From assembly GCF_014699075.1 (NCBI RefSeq), contig NZ_JACXAB010000009.1, positions 1 through 64,000 of the forward strand: DNA of 64,000 nt, written 5' to 3'. The translations under genes and the position numbers were made by a program. The DNA is from Microvirga sp. GTDB taxonomy: Bacteria > Pseudomonadota > Alphaproteobacteria > Rhizobiales > Beijerinckiaceae. Of the stretch, positions 32,417 to 40,743 are shown in pieces (within the stretch, counting starts at the first letter, position 1; each line of letters starts with the position of its first letter). The notes below the pieces were generated by a model. That model ran no database searches. It worked only from the letters and a program-made list of their open reading frames with translations, and had not been told where the DNA came from.

Positions 32417-33589
32417 CTACGCCCGCCTCCCCTTGCCACCCTCAACACGCCCATACCCCACCGCCTCGCGCTTCTCGTCATCGCTGAGGAACGCCGCCGC
32501 CGACACGCGCCGCCAGAGGCTTTCGCGTTCATCCGCCAGCGCTTCGATGGCATCGAGATCAGGCTCGAGGGCAAGCGTCTCGCGATAAGCGGGTGTGAGC
32601 CAGTGCGCCAGCGCCTCGGCCGTGCGTTTCACCAGCGGGATCACCGTCTGGCGGTAGAAGGCACGGTTGGCCTCCGCGTAGTTCGCATGCGTGCTGTCGC
32701 CGGGCAGGCCGAGCAGCAGGGGTGGCACCCCGAAGGCGAGCGCGATCTCCCGCGCGGCGGCGGCTTTCGCTTCCACGAAGTCCATGTCCTTCGGCGAGAG
32801 CGACAGCGGCTTCCAGTCGAGGCCGCCTTCCAGCAGCAGCGGACGGCCCGCATTGCCGGCGCCCTGATAATTGGTTTCCAGCTCTCCTTTCAGCCTGTCG
32901 AACTGCGCATCGGTGAGCGTCGCACCGCCGACCACCAGTGCGCCGGAGGGCCGCGCCGCATTGTCGAGAAGCGCCTTGTTCCAGGCACCTGCCGCGTTGT
33001 GGATGTCGAGCGCGGTGGCGGCTGCTTCCATCGGCGACAATCCGTAATGATCGTCCGCCGGATGGAACAGCGTCAGATGCAGGATCGGCGCCAGGATCTC
33101 GTCGCGGATCGGGAAGCGCACGGATTGTGTGCCGACCGCATATTCATAAGCCGCCGGCCAACCATCGGCATCGGGCACCACGCGCATGCGGTCGGGGCGC
33201 AGCGCGTCTATCTCGTGCGGCGCGCCGTCGAGGCTCACCGCCTCCACATAGGCGTTGCCCGATACCATCAGGTGTCCGTAAAGACTCTCGAGAAAGCGCT
33301 GCCCGCCCTCCCGCGCATTCGGCCACGCGAGCAGCGACAGCAACGGATGCGACGGCAATTCCCTGCCCTGGCTCATGAGCACCAGCGGCAGGGACGCCGC
33401 CGCCTCGCTCATCAGGCGCACCGCGCGGTGCACGACGGCGTTCTTCTGGAAGCCCTCGCGGGAGAGCGCCGCATAATCGCGCGGCGTCCACACGGGCCGT
33501 CCGGCGACATAGAGCGCAATGGCGCCCTGCGCCCGCGAGGCCTTGGCCTCCAGCGGAACTTGGAGCCAGCGGGTCAATCGATTCAGCAT
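32417..33589 (-). CDS. GTA gp3-like HK97-family portal protein
   Basis: 390 residues from MLNRLTRWLQVPLEAKASRA. Portal features are GFQKNAVVHRAVRLMSEAAA, LYGHLMVSGNAYVEAVSLDG, HYGLSPMEAAATALDIHNAA and ALAFGVPPLLLGLPGDSTHA, NYAEANRAFYRQTVIPLVKR. It forms the dodecameric ring through which DNA is packaged. The frame is intact and of normal length. Repeats lie on both sides and interrupt the usual gp2-gp3 spacing. Confidence 0.93.
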   Translation of the reverse strand: MLNRLTRWLQVPLEAKASRAQGAIALYVAGRPVWTPRDYAALSREGFQKNAVVHRAVRLMSEAAASLPLVLMSQGRELPSHPLLSLLAWPNAREGGQRFLESLYGHLMVSGNAYVEAVSLDGAPHEIDALRPDRMRVVPDADGWPAAYEYAVGTQSVRFPIRDEILAPILHLTLFHPADDHYGLSPMEAAATALDIHNAAGAWNKALLDNAARPSGALVVGGATLTDAQFDRLKGELETNYQGAGNAGRPLLLEGGLDWKPLSLSPKDMDFVEAKAAAAREIALAFGVPPLLLGLPGDSTHANYAEANRAFYRQTVIPLVKRTAEALAHWLTPAYRETLALEPDLDAIEALADERESLWRRVSAAAFLSDDEKREAVGYGRVEGGKGRRA

Positions 33590-33707
33590 GAAGTGGTCCT
33601 GCCTTGGTGAAGCGTGAGGGATGAAGGGTGTCGCGGTGCGAGAGCGATGCGATCCCGCGCCATCCCAAAACGTGTTCGGGGGAACCACGTCTTCGCCGTC
33701 CACCTCT

Positions 33708-33818
33708 CCATCCTCATCATGAGGAGCAGCCGTCAGGCTGCGTCTCGAAGGATCGTCCAGTGCTCTCTGGAACCTCCTTCGAGACGGCGCTTGCGCGCCT
33801 CCTCAGGATGAGGATGGA
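33708..33818. repeat. palindromic repeat, family B
   Basis: Left arm CCTCATCATGAGGAGCAGCC then CGTCTCGAAGGATCG; right arm GGAACCTCCTTCGAGACGG then CCTCCTCAGGATGAGG. Complete copy, upstream of the portal gene. Confidence 0.8.
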
Positions 33819-34364
33819 GGGAGATAAAAGGTTCATAGACGCGGGTTGGCGGCACAAGGCCAGGGACGACGCGAGGTGCCCACCGCGGCTTCAGCATGCC
33901 GCTAACTTCCGCAGCCTATGACCGTAAAGCAGGCACATCCGCAGCGTTCGTCATTGGCGCGTCACATACCCCAGAGTAATTTTGAGATGTTGCAGGGGCA
34001 CCCGGCGACATTCACGCGCCAGCCGGGCTGGTTTCCCCGGACCGGCTGGCGCGACCATCGGTTTCTCGAGCTCTGTCGTCGACGCCGGCGGCATGAGGCA
34101 GATGGCGGGGCGGATCGGCACGGATGGACTGCCATCCGCCCCGGCCCTGCAGCCATGATCCCCGCAACGACCTCCTATCCTTCCGAGACCATGCTGGCGC
34201 GAAAGGTTCACCCCATCAGGAGCCTTGAGGATTTTTTTCAACCGCTTAGCTTATGCCGGGTGGCTTCACTTGTTGCCCCTACGGGAGCCACGGCGCCCCG
34301 GCTGGAGATGTGCGTGAACACCACCCTTCGGCTGGGGCGTTCTTTTTGATCGCGTCACATCCGC
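33819..34364. other. 546-bp stretch without a convincing gene
   Basis: Between a family B and a family A repeat. Frames open on both strands (33918-34349 plus, 33951-34241 minus) give Arg/Pro-rich sequences with no recognisable motif and no good ribosome site. In related GTA clusters gp2 and gp3 lie close together, so this may be remnant or inserted DNA. I see no RNA gene or terminator of good quality. Confidence 0.5.
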
Positions 34365-34365
34365 T

Positions 34366-34470
34366 TTGTCATTCCCGGCCGGAGCGCAGCGGAGGGGAAG
34401 GGAATCCATTAGGTCGCGCGTGTGACTGGATCCCCTTCCCTCGCCTTCGGCTCGCCGGGGATGACACGGC
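34366..34470. repeat. palindromic repeat, family A
   Basis: Complete unit from GTCATTCCCGGCCGGAGCGC to CGCCGGGGATGACACGG, with inner arms GGGAATCCATT and CTGGATCCCC, about 20 bp downstream of the gp2 stop. Confidence 0.85.
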
Positions 34471-34488
34471 GCATTGCAAGGCAATTGA

Positions 34489-35862
34489 TCACAATACCCG
34501 CACCCTGGGCTCGCGGCGCTCGCGCAGCATCAGCTCGGTGAGGGCCCAGACCAGCGCATCCATGCGGTCGGGCGAGCGGCCGGAGGTGAGGCCGCCGGGG
34601 CCGAAATCGCAGAGCTCATCCTCCAGCTCCGGCAGCGCGCCCACATGGCGCACGCGGTTCTGCGCATAGAGCACGGAGACCGGCTCGGCGCGAAGATATT
34701 TGCCCCGCGTGGCGCGCACGCTCACCACCGGCACGGACGGGTCGACCTCGCGGATCACGTTGCCCACCATCTCGCCGCCCTGGTTCGTCTCGACCACGAG
34801 CGCATCGGCCTGCAGCCGTCGATACAGCGCCACGGCCTTCGCGGCCCATTCGGGCGGCTTCAAGCTAGATGCCGTCGCATCCTCCAGCACATAAGCCATG
34901 CCGCCTTCGTCCACCCCGGCCGCGACGATCCCGCAGGCGTTCGCCCGCTTCGACGATGAGGCCGGCGGATCGACCGCCACGACGATGCGCATGAGAGAGG
35001 GCGCCGCGTCGATGCGGTTGCGCTCGATCACCTCGCGCGTCCACAACGCATCGGGGCGATCCTCGATGATGTCGCCGTCGAGTTCCTGTCGTCCGAGCCG
35101 CGTGCCCACATAGCGGCGCACCACGGTGTCGAGAAAGGCAGGCGCGAGGTTGTCTGCATTCTCGGCGGTGCGCATGCGCGACACCGCCACCGAAGGGTCG
35201 CTAAGAAACCGTTTCAGGATCGGAATCGGCCGCGGCGTGGTCGTCACCATCTGGCGCGGATGCGCGCCGAGGCGCAGGCCGAACTGCAGCATGTCCCAGG
35301 TCTCTTCCACGTGCCGCCACTTGGCGAGCTCGTCCGCCCAGGCGGCTTCGAATTGCGGGCCGCGCAAGGAGTCCGGATCTTCCGCTGAGAACACCTGCGC
35401 GACCGCGCCGTTCGCCCATTCGAGCTTGCGCAGCGACGGCGACCAGGTGGGGCGTTCATGGCGCGCATGGGCGGCCAAGATACCGGCCGGCCCCTCCACC
35501 ATCACGTTGCGGGCATCAGCAAATGTTTCGCCCACGAGCGCGATGCGCCGCGAAGCGCCTGCCCCGAACTCGGGATCGCCCAGCGCGATGCCGCGCACCC
35601 ATTCGGCGCCGGTGCGGGTCTTGCCCGCGCCGCGTCCGCCGAGGATGAGCCAGGTCGTCCAGGGGTCGTGGTGCCGGGCCAGACCCGGCAGGCGCTGCTC
35701 GGGCCGGCAGCGCATCGGCCAGAAGCGGAGAACAGTCTCGAAATCGCGCTCAGACCAGGAGGCCGCCGCGTCCGCGAGACTCCTCCTCCGCGATAACCCG
35801 GTCAAGGTGGCGAGCAAGCTCCTCGCGGAGTTCGTGCAGGCTGCGCCGGGGTCTGTTGTCAT
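34489..35862 (-). CDS. GTA gp2-like large terminase
   Basis: DNA-packaging motor, 457 residues from MTTDPGAACTNSARSLLATL. The ATPase Walker A is ILGGRGAGKTRTGAEW (near residue 70-85) and the Walker B region is FEAAWADELAKWRHVEETWD. The nuclease part shows IVVAVDPPAS, ADALVVETNQGGEMVGNVIR and the final GRSPDRMDALVWALTEL. All hallmark motifs are intact. The start is uncertain: this ATG overlaps gp1 by about 110 bp and shorter starts would need rare codons. As the frame is open upstream, the N-terminal 30 residues are provisional. Confidence 0.93.
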   Translation of the reverse strand: MTTDPGAACTNSARSLLATLTGLSRRRSLADAAASWSERDFETVLRFWPMRCRPEQRLPGLARHHDPWTTWLILGGRGAGKTRTGAEWVRGIALGDPEFGAGASRRIALVGETFADARNVMVEGPAGILAAHARHERPTWSPSLRKLEWANGAVAQVFSAEDPDSLRGPQFEAAWADELAKWRHVEETWDMLQFGLRLGAHPRQMVTTTPRPIPILKRFLSDPSVAVSRMRTAENADNLAPAFLDTVVRRYVGTRLGRQELDGDIIEDRPDALWTREVIERNRIDAAPSLMRIVVAVDPPASSSKRANACGIVAAGVDEGGMAYVLEDATASSLKPPEWAAKAVALYRRLQADALVVETNQGGEMVGNVIREVDPSVPVVSVRATRGKYLRAEPVSVLYAQNRVRHVGALPELEDELCDFGPGGLTSGRSPDRMDALVWALTELMLRERREPRVRVL

Positions 35863-36301
35863 GGGGCTCGGTGTCATCGAGCGGTGAACTTTCCTGTTCC
35901 AGAAGCGCCCGCGCGGCTGCCAGCGTCTTCGCATAAGACGCGAGCCTGCGGGCGGTCTTGTCGTGATCCTTGGCGCGGCCCGTGCGCTGCTCGTCCATGA
36001 GCGCGTCGATCTGCACCCGCGTGGCCTGGGCGAGGGGGCGCGCCGCATCGTTGACCGAAGCGGCGGCGGCCTTCGCCAACCCGGCCACGCCGCCTTCGTT
36101 CTTTGCGGCCTTGCTCAAGGCGTTCTCGTTGGGAGCCGCCTGACGCGCCGGCCAGCCCCAGCGCTGGCGCATCCGAACGAAGGTACCGGCACTCACGCCG
36201 AGAAAGGCCTGGATGTCGGTCAGGAGCTTGTCCGGCTGGCAGGCGTAGATCTCCCAGCCCTGCTGCCTCTGCTCGTCCGTAACTTCGATTCTTTGGGGCA
36301 T
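35750..36301 (-). CDS. GTA gp1-like small terminase
   Basis: 183 residues from MPQRIEVTDEQRQQGWEIYA. The N-terminal helix-turn-helix (KLLTDIQAFLGVSAGTFVRM-RQRWGWPAR) binds DNA, and the C-terminal half is helical (RRSLHELREELARHLDRVIA). It recruits DNA to the large terminase. First gene of the GTA cluster. The 12 bp before this ATG follow an intrinsic terminator and contain no good ribosome site; the frame is open to an ATG at 36388, which would add 29 low-quality residues and span the hairpin. The start and expression signal are therefore odd. Confidence 0.85.
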   Translation of the reverse strand: MPQRIEVTDEQRQQGWEIYACQPDKLLTDIQAFLGVSAGTFVRMRQRWGWPARQAAPNENALSKAAKNEGGVAGLAKAAAASVNDAARPLAQATRVQIDALMDEQRTGRAKDHDKTARRLASYAKTLAAARALLEQESSPLDDTEPHDNRPRRSLHELREELARHLDRVIAEEESRGRGGLLV

Positions 36302-36312
36302 GGGACACGCCA

Positions 36313-36348
36313 ACAAAAAACCGCCCGAGCGGAGGCGCCGGGGCGGTG
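36313..36348 (-). terminator. intrinsic terminator immediately upstream of GTA gp1
   Basis: Minus strand: a stem ACCGCCC / GGGCGGT around a 14-base loop, then TTTTTTG, ending 12 bp before the gp1 ATG. It lies between the probable promoter region and the gene and would stop transcription of the whole cluster unless bypassed. It could also end a transcript from farther upstream. Confidence 0.7.
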
Positions 36349-36403
36349 GAGGTTTTGCTGATGCAGTGAATGCGGCGGGGCGCTTCATTCACACTTCGTC
36401 AGT

Positions 36404-36418
36404 GTTCACGTTTTGTAC
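36404..36418 (-). promoter_or_regulatory. LexA (SOS) box-like site upstream of the GTA cluster
   Basis: Minus strand GTAC-AAAACGT-GAAC, one mismatch from the alphaproteobacterial LexA site GAAC-N7-GAAC and with the A-rich spacer common in such sites. It is about 100 bp upstream of gp1. A perfect site of the same type is at 59574-59588. Short motifs like this arise by chance about twice in a window this size, so the call rests on position. Confidence 0.4.
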
Positions 36419-36855
36419 TCTAAGAGCGTGACGCTGTCAAGGCACTTGTGAGGTACCCACAGGCTCGTTCCTGCACGGTATTTATAAGCTCGTCCACAGA
36501 TGTTCCGAAAAACCCAGGAATGAATGGACAATATCTCAGTTCCATGAGGTCAGACATAGAACAATAAGGCAATAAATAAGGAAAGTTTTCTCCGGCATCC
36601 AGAGCCAGGCTTATAGAGCAGCGTTCTAAGAATGAGATTCGGAAAGACGCCCTGCCCGGACCAAGCCTGGGAGTGACAAGATCGGAGTGAACATTGATGC
36701 GCTCATTCGGCAGAGCGACGCGGAACTGCAACGGATTTACGTAGCGCCAGCACGACTGTTGGCATATATACCCATTGAACGCGAACGCTCACGACGGACC
36801 AGCCTCTTAGGCCTTAAGATTGCTGGGCGAGCGCTACGCTTCAAAGGGGGAAGCC
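36419..36855. other. intergenic region between the GTA cluster and the RTX-like gene
   Basis: 437 bp of lower GC content. A minus-strand frame at 36420-36731 (103 codons) shows no family features and is not called. The promoter of the RTX-like gene must lie near 36700-36850. The ATG at 36856 follows AAAGGGGGAAGCC, a good ribosome site. No RNA gene is recognised. Confidence 0.5.
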
Positions 36856-39243
36856 ATGACAGCATCGATCGTTCGTGTCGGAGACCAGCAGCGCGTCACC
36901 GCAGACACGCCCTATTATGAACAATCCTCGAGCGTGATCGTGCTGAAGGATGGCGGCTGGCTCGTCACCTGGACCTCCTTCGACCAAGGCATCCCCAGCA
37001 TCCACCAGCAGCGTTACGATAAATTTGGCGTTGCGGTCGAGGCGCCAACCCGGCTCGATATCGGGACCCCGGACCCCAATTATCAAAGTGTGGCAGCTTT
37101 GGCGGATGGCGGATGGGTCGTCACATGGGCTTCGAATGCCACCTGGGACGTTCATCAGCAGCGCTACGACCTCAACGGGACGGCGGTCGGGCCCGAGACT
37201 GTGGTCAACACCTACAGGACCTATATTCAGACCACTCCGAGCGTGACGGCCCTCCCCGAGCCGGATGGCGGCTGGGTCGTCACGTGGGTCTCAGACGGTC
37301 AGGACAGCAGCTACGGGGGCATCTACCAGCAGCGTTACGACAAGAACGGCGGCGTGGTCGGGCCGGAGACCCAGGTCAACACCACTACGAACGATTCCCA
37401 AAGCAATCCGAACGTGACGACGCTGGCCGATGGCGGATGGGTGATCGCCTGGTATTCGGATGACACTACGGACATCGACCAGCAGCGTTATGACAAGAAT
37501 GGAGCTACGGTCGGGCCGGAGACTACGGTCAATACTGGTCGGCAAGGCACTCAACGGCATCCGAGCGTGACGGCATTGGCCGATGGGGGTTGGGTCGTCA
37601 CATGGGATGCGGTGGGTAGAAGAGGCATCTACCAGCAGCGTTACGACGAGACCGGAGCGGCGATCGGGCCGGAAACCTGGATCAGCCCTCCGAGCTTCGA
37701 CGAGGCGAGAACCCCGATCGTGACGGCTCTGAAGGATGGGGGGTGGCTCGTCACCTGGACTTTCGTGGAGGGAGCTTATATCTACGCTGAAATCCATCAG
37801 CAGCGCTATGGGGCGGACGGCCATCCTGTCGGAGGGGCGCAGCAGGTCAACATCGATGGGCCCGACCTTCAGACAGGCCAGAAGGTGACGACGCTGCCGG
37901 ACGGCAGCTGGCTCGTCACCTGGACCTCCAGTTCTCGGGAGGATAACAGCAGCGAAATCTATCAGCGGCGGTTCACGTCGGTCGCCGCGTTCGGCGAAGG
38001 ACGGGAAATGGGCACAGGCACCGCCGGTGACGATCTCTTCCAGGTGCGGGCCGGCGGCCTCACCGCCGGCGACAGCATCGACGGCGGCGAGGGCGATGGC
38101 AACGACACGCTCGCCATAATTGAGGCCGGCATCCTCGATCTCACCGCGCCCGATGTGTTCACCAGCATCGAGACCGTCCAGGGCTCCGGCGGCAACGAGA
38201 TCATCGTCGCCGACGGGAATCGTCTGTCGGGCATCGCGCAAGTCCTCGGCGGCAATAGAACGGACGCCCTGCACCTGAAGGCCGGCAGCTACGATCTCTC
38301 CGATATGGTCTTCTCCGGCCTGGAGGCGATCACGCTGCTGGGCACCGGCTCGCTCACCTTCGACGACAAGGCCACCGCCCTTCTCGCCCGCAGCTAGAGC
38401 CAGAACGACACCGTCACACTCACCGGCGCCTCCTTCACCGTGGCCGAACGCACGCAGCTCTACAGCCAGGGCATTCGCGAGGTGACCGATGCGAGCGGCT
38501 TGCATGTTCTTCAGCAGGCACAAGCCTCCTTAAGCAAGCAGGCCGTTACGGAAAAGGCCGGCAACGGCACCGTCATCGGCACCCTCTCGGCCACCGATCC
38601 CAATCCTGGCGACGGGCTGCACTTCGAATTATTGGACAGCGTCGGCGGCCGCTTTGCCCTCTCGGGCAATCAGCTCGTCGTCGCCAACGGCGCCGGGCTC
38701 GATTACGAGAGCGGCGCCTCGCATCGCATCGTCGTGCGCATCATCGACGAGGGCGGCATCAACACCGACGCGGCGTTCACGATCACGCTCGACAATATCC
38801 CCGTCGAGACGATCAAAGGCACCACCCGGGCCGACAGGCTCACGGGTGGGACAGGCATGGATGTGCTCTGGGGCGGATTGGGCAAGGACACGCTCACCGG
38901 TGATAAGGGGCAGGACATCTTCGTGTTCGACACCAAGCCGAACAAGAAGAGCAACCTTGATAAGATCGCCGACTTCAACGTGAAGGACGACACGATCTGG
39001 CTCGACAACAAGGTGTTCACCAAGCTCGGCAAAGCCGGCACAGAGGCAAAGCCTGCGCCGCTGAAGAAGGACTTCTTCGTGACGGGCGCCTAGGCCAAGG
39101 ACAAGAACGACTACGTGATCTACGACAAGGCCAAGGGCGTGCTGCTCTACGATGTCGACGGATCAGGTCAAGGCAAGGCCGCGGAGATCGCGACCCTGTC
39201 GAAGAAGCTTGCGGTGACCTACAAGGACTTCTTCGTCATCTGA
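36856..39243 (+). pseudogene. RTX/cadherin-like repeat surface protein with two in-frame TAG codons
   Basis: From MTASIVRVGDQQRVTADTPY the frame has seven repeats of about 50 residues, each with DGGWVVTW followed by IYQQRYD-x-NGA-x-VGPET (residues about 30-370). Then come a Ca-binding-like region (GTAGDDLFQVRAGGLTAGDS), a cadherin-like domain (GTVIGTLSATDPNPGD, LDYESGASHRIVVRIIDEGG) and RTX nonamer-type motifs (GTGMDVLWGGLGKDTLTGDK) with the usual C-terminal FFVI. TAG occurs at 38395-38397 and 39091-39093, and the frame continues after each to TGA at 39241. Likely a secreted adhesin-type protein; as written it is a pseudogene or needs read-through. Confidence 0.75.
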
Positions 39244-39248
39244 CGCTC

Positions 39249-40280
39249 TCACAGGGCGATGTCGACCGCGATTATCTCGTGGTCCGACACCGCCCTGCCC
39301 TCCTCGTCCACCGCCGGAATCACCTGCGGGTTGCGGGCCTCGCAACCGCGCACCACGATCCAATCGAGCTTGCCGAAGGGAGGCGTGTGCTTGTTCGTCG
39401 CGCCGGGCGTCTGGGTCGGCAACGCGAGGTTGGAGTGCCGCCACGCGAAGCCGGCCTCGTGTAGATCGGCAAAGAGCGGCTCATAGCGCTCAGGCGCCTC
39501 CAGCAGGAGATGACGTTCATCCTCGCCGCGTGGCAGGACCTTTGTGTTGAAGTCGCCGCCGATCACGCAGGCCTCATCGAGAGCGATCTCATCGAGGGCC
39601 AGCAGCAGGGCCCGGATCTGCGCCTGCCGGTCGGCCGGGTCGGTCTTGCTCTCCAGATGGGTGCTCACGATCCAAAGCGGCCGAGGCGCCTGCGCGATCC
39701 GTGCCGCGAGCGCCATCCGCCCGCCGATGCGCCTCTGGAGGCCGTTGATGCCGGGAAACCAAAGGCCGTTCTCCTCGAGCGGGATCAGGCACGGTTGCTC
39801 CAGGGCAAGGCCCGACACGATGGCATTGCCATGCAGGCTGCGCGTATTGTTTTGACCGGTGCATCGTTCGAACTCGTCCGCGCTGCCGAGGTCGAGCTCC
39901 ATGAACTCGACCCCGTAGAGATAGCCCTGCCCGGTTCCGGCAGTCAGCTCGCGGATGGTGTGCGCATTGCCGGACCGCGCCATGCCAACATCGACTTCGC
40001 TGAGAAGCGTCACCTGCGCTCTGGCCTGCCCCATTAGATGCCGGGCCGCCCGCCTGTCCCCGAGGCGCTGCGCATTGAACGCCGCGACCCTGAGGAAGCC
40101 GGGCCACGGCAGCGGGCTGGCGGGTGGCACCCCCTCGACGGCGTGAAGGGCGGGAATGCGTTCGAGCAGGCTCTTGTGAGTGGCTTGCTCCTGTTGCGCG
40201 GAGGCCTGCCGGGCCTCCTCCAGCACGGCCCTGTTGGGGGTCTCGAGATCAGGCACGATCCGGTCGATCAGGGGGCGCAT
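39249..40280 (-). CDS. endonuclease/exonuclease/phosphatase family protein
   Basis: 343 residues. The EEP-fold motifs are in order: VAAFNAQR near residue 66, LLSEVDVGMARSGN, RSLHGNAIVS, WIVSTHLESKTDPADR, IGGDFNT (near 244), GKLDWIVVRG and AVSDHEIIAVDI at the end. These supply the metal ligands and catalytic His/Asp. Substrate could be nucleic acid or a phosphoester; there is no signal peptide, so it should be cytoplasmic. It converges with the RTX-like gene with only 5 bp between the stops. Confidence 0.88.
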   Translation of the reverse strand: MRPLIDRIVPDLETPNRAVLEEARQASAQQEQATHKSLLERIPALHAVEGVPPASPLPWPGFLRVAAFNAQRLGDRRAARHLMGQARAQVTLLSEVDVGMARSGNAHTIRELTAGTGQGYLYGVEFMELDLGSADEFERCTGQNNTRSLHGNAIVSGLALEQPCLIPLEENGLWFPGINGLQRRIGGRMALAARIAQAPRPLWIVSTHLESKTDPADRQAQIRALLLALDEIALDEACVIGGDFNTKVLPRGEDERHLLLEAPERYEPLFADLHEAGFAWRHSNLALPTQTPGATNKHTPPFGKLDWIVVRGCEARNPQVIPAVDEEGRAVSDHEIIAVDIAL

Positions 40281-40377
40281 GGACTGACCTTTAAAAAACC
40301 GTCATGGAACGTATCCATGGTAGGGCATCGCCTCTTGCCGAAAACCGACGGCCAAGGAATCTTTTAGCTTGGCTTTA

Positions 40378-40402
40378 GGAACTTTTGGTTTAGTTGGTCG
40401 TT
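40378..40402 (+). promoter_or_regulatory. EcfG-type general-stress promoter candidate
   Basis: GGAAC at 40378-40382, a 16-bp spacer and CGTT at 40399-40402. This matches the alphaproteobacterial EcfG consensus GGAAC-N16/17-CGTT and lies about 37 bp upstream of the ATG of a small membrane protein. About one such match per window is expected by chance, so position is the main support. Confidence 0.5.
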
Positions 40403-40438
40403 GTGTTGCCGCAATAAGCTTAGCCGGGGAGAAGGCCC

Positions 40439-40633
40439 ATGATGTTTTGGGCTGTCGTTGTCGCGCTCATTTCGGGCGCGTTTGCCTATGCAGGCGATCT
40501 GTCTTCCACCCTTGTCAGCTTCGCCGAGATTGTGGGCGTCATCGCCCTATTCACCGTGATCTGCGCCGCCGAGGCCTTCAGCATTCCCAAGAGCGCCTCG
40601 TTCGACAAGAACTCCGTTCAGACCGAGTCCTGA
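40439..40633 (+). CDS. small membrane protein, possible general-stress gene
   Basis: 64 residues with two hydrophobic segments (MFWAVVVALISGAFAYAG and FAEIVGVIALFTVICAAEAF) and a short polar tail (KSASFDKNSVQTES). The start follows GGGGAGAAGG. No family recognised. An EcfG-like promoter lies just upstream and an HWE kinase gene follows 110 bp downstream on the same strand, so a link to the PhyR/EcfG stress response is possible. Function unknown. Confidence 0.65.
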   Translation: MMFWAVVVALISGAFAYAGDLSSTLVSFAEIVGVIALFTVICAAEAFSIPKSASFDKNSVQTES

Positions 40634-40743
40634 TCGACCTGACCGGCTCCGGCGTGCGGATTCGCACCATGGGCTCCAAAACTTGACCGCATAGGCCGGG
40701 GGCACATTGCTCCCGATGTGAAACCGTGATTATGTTTCATATC

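Noticed and set aside
33918-34349. Frames on both strands in the gp2-gp3 gap
   Set aside because: Arg/Pro-rich, no motif and no start signal; likely remnant DNA.
36420-36731. 103-codon minus-strand frame upstream of GTA gp1
   Set aside because: No family features, uneven composition and no clear ribosome site. The downstream hairpin could be its terminator, so it is left as uncertain intergenic DNA.
22376-39243. Alternative genetic code with TAG as a sense codon
   Set aside because: Several intact genes in the window end at TAG (ccmE, HWE kinase, sufE), so a general reassignment is not tenable; only context-specific suppression remains open.
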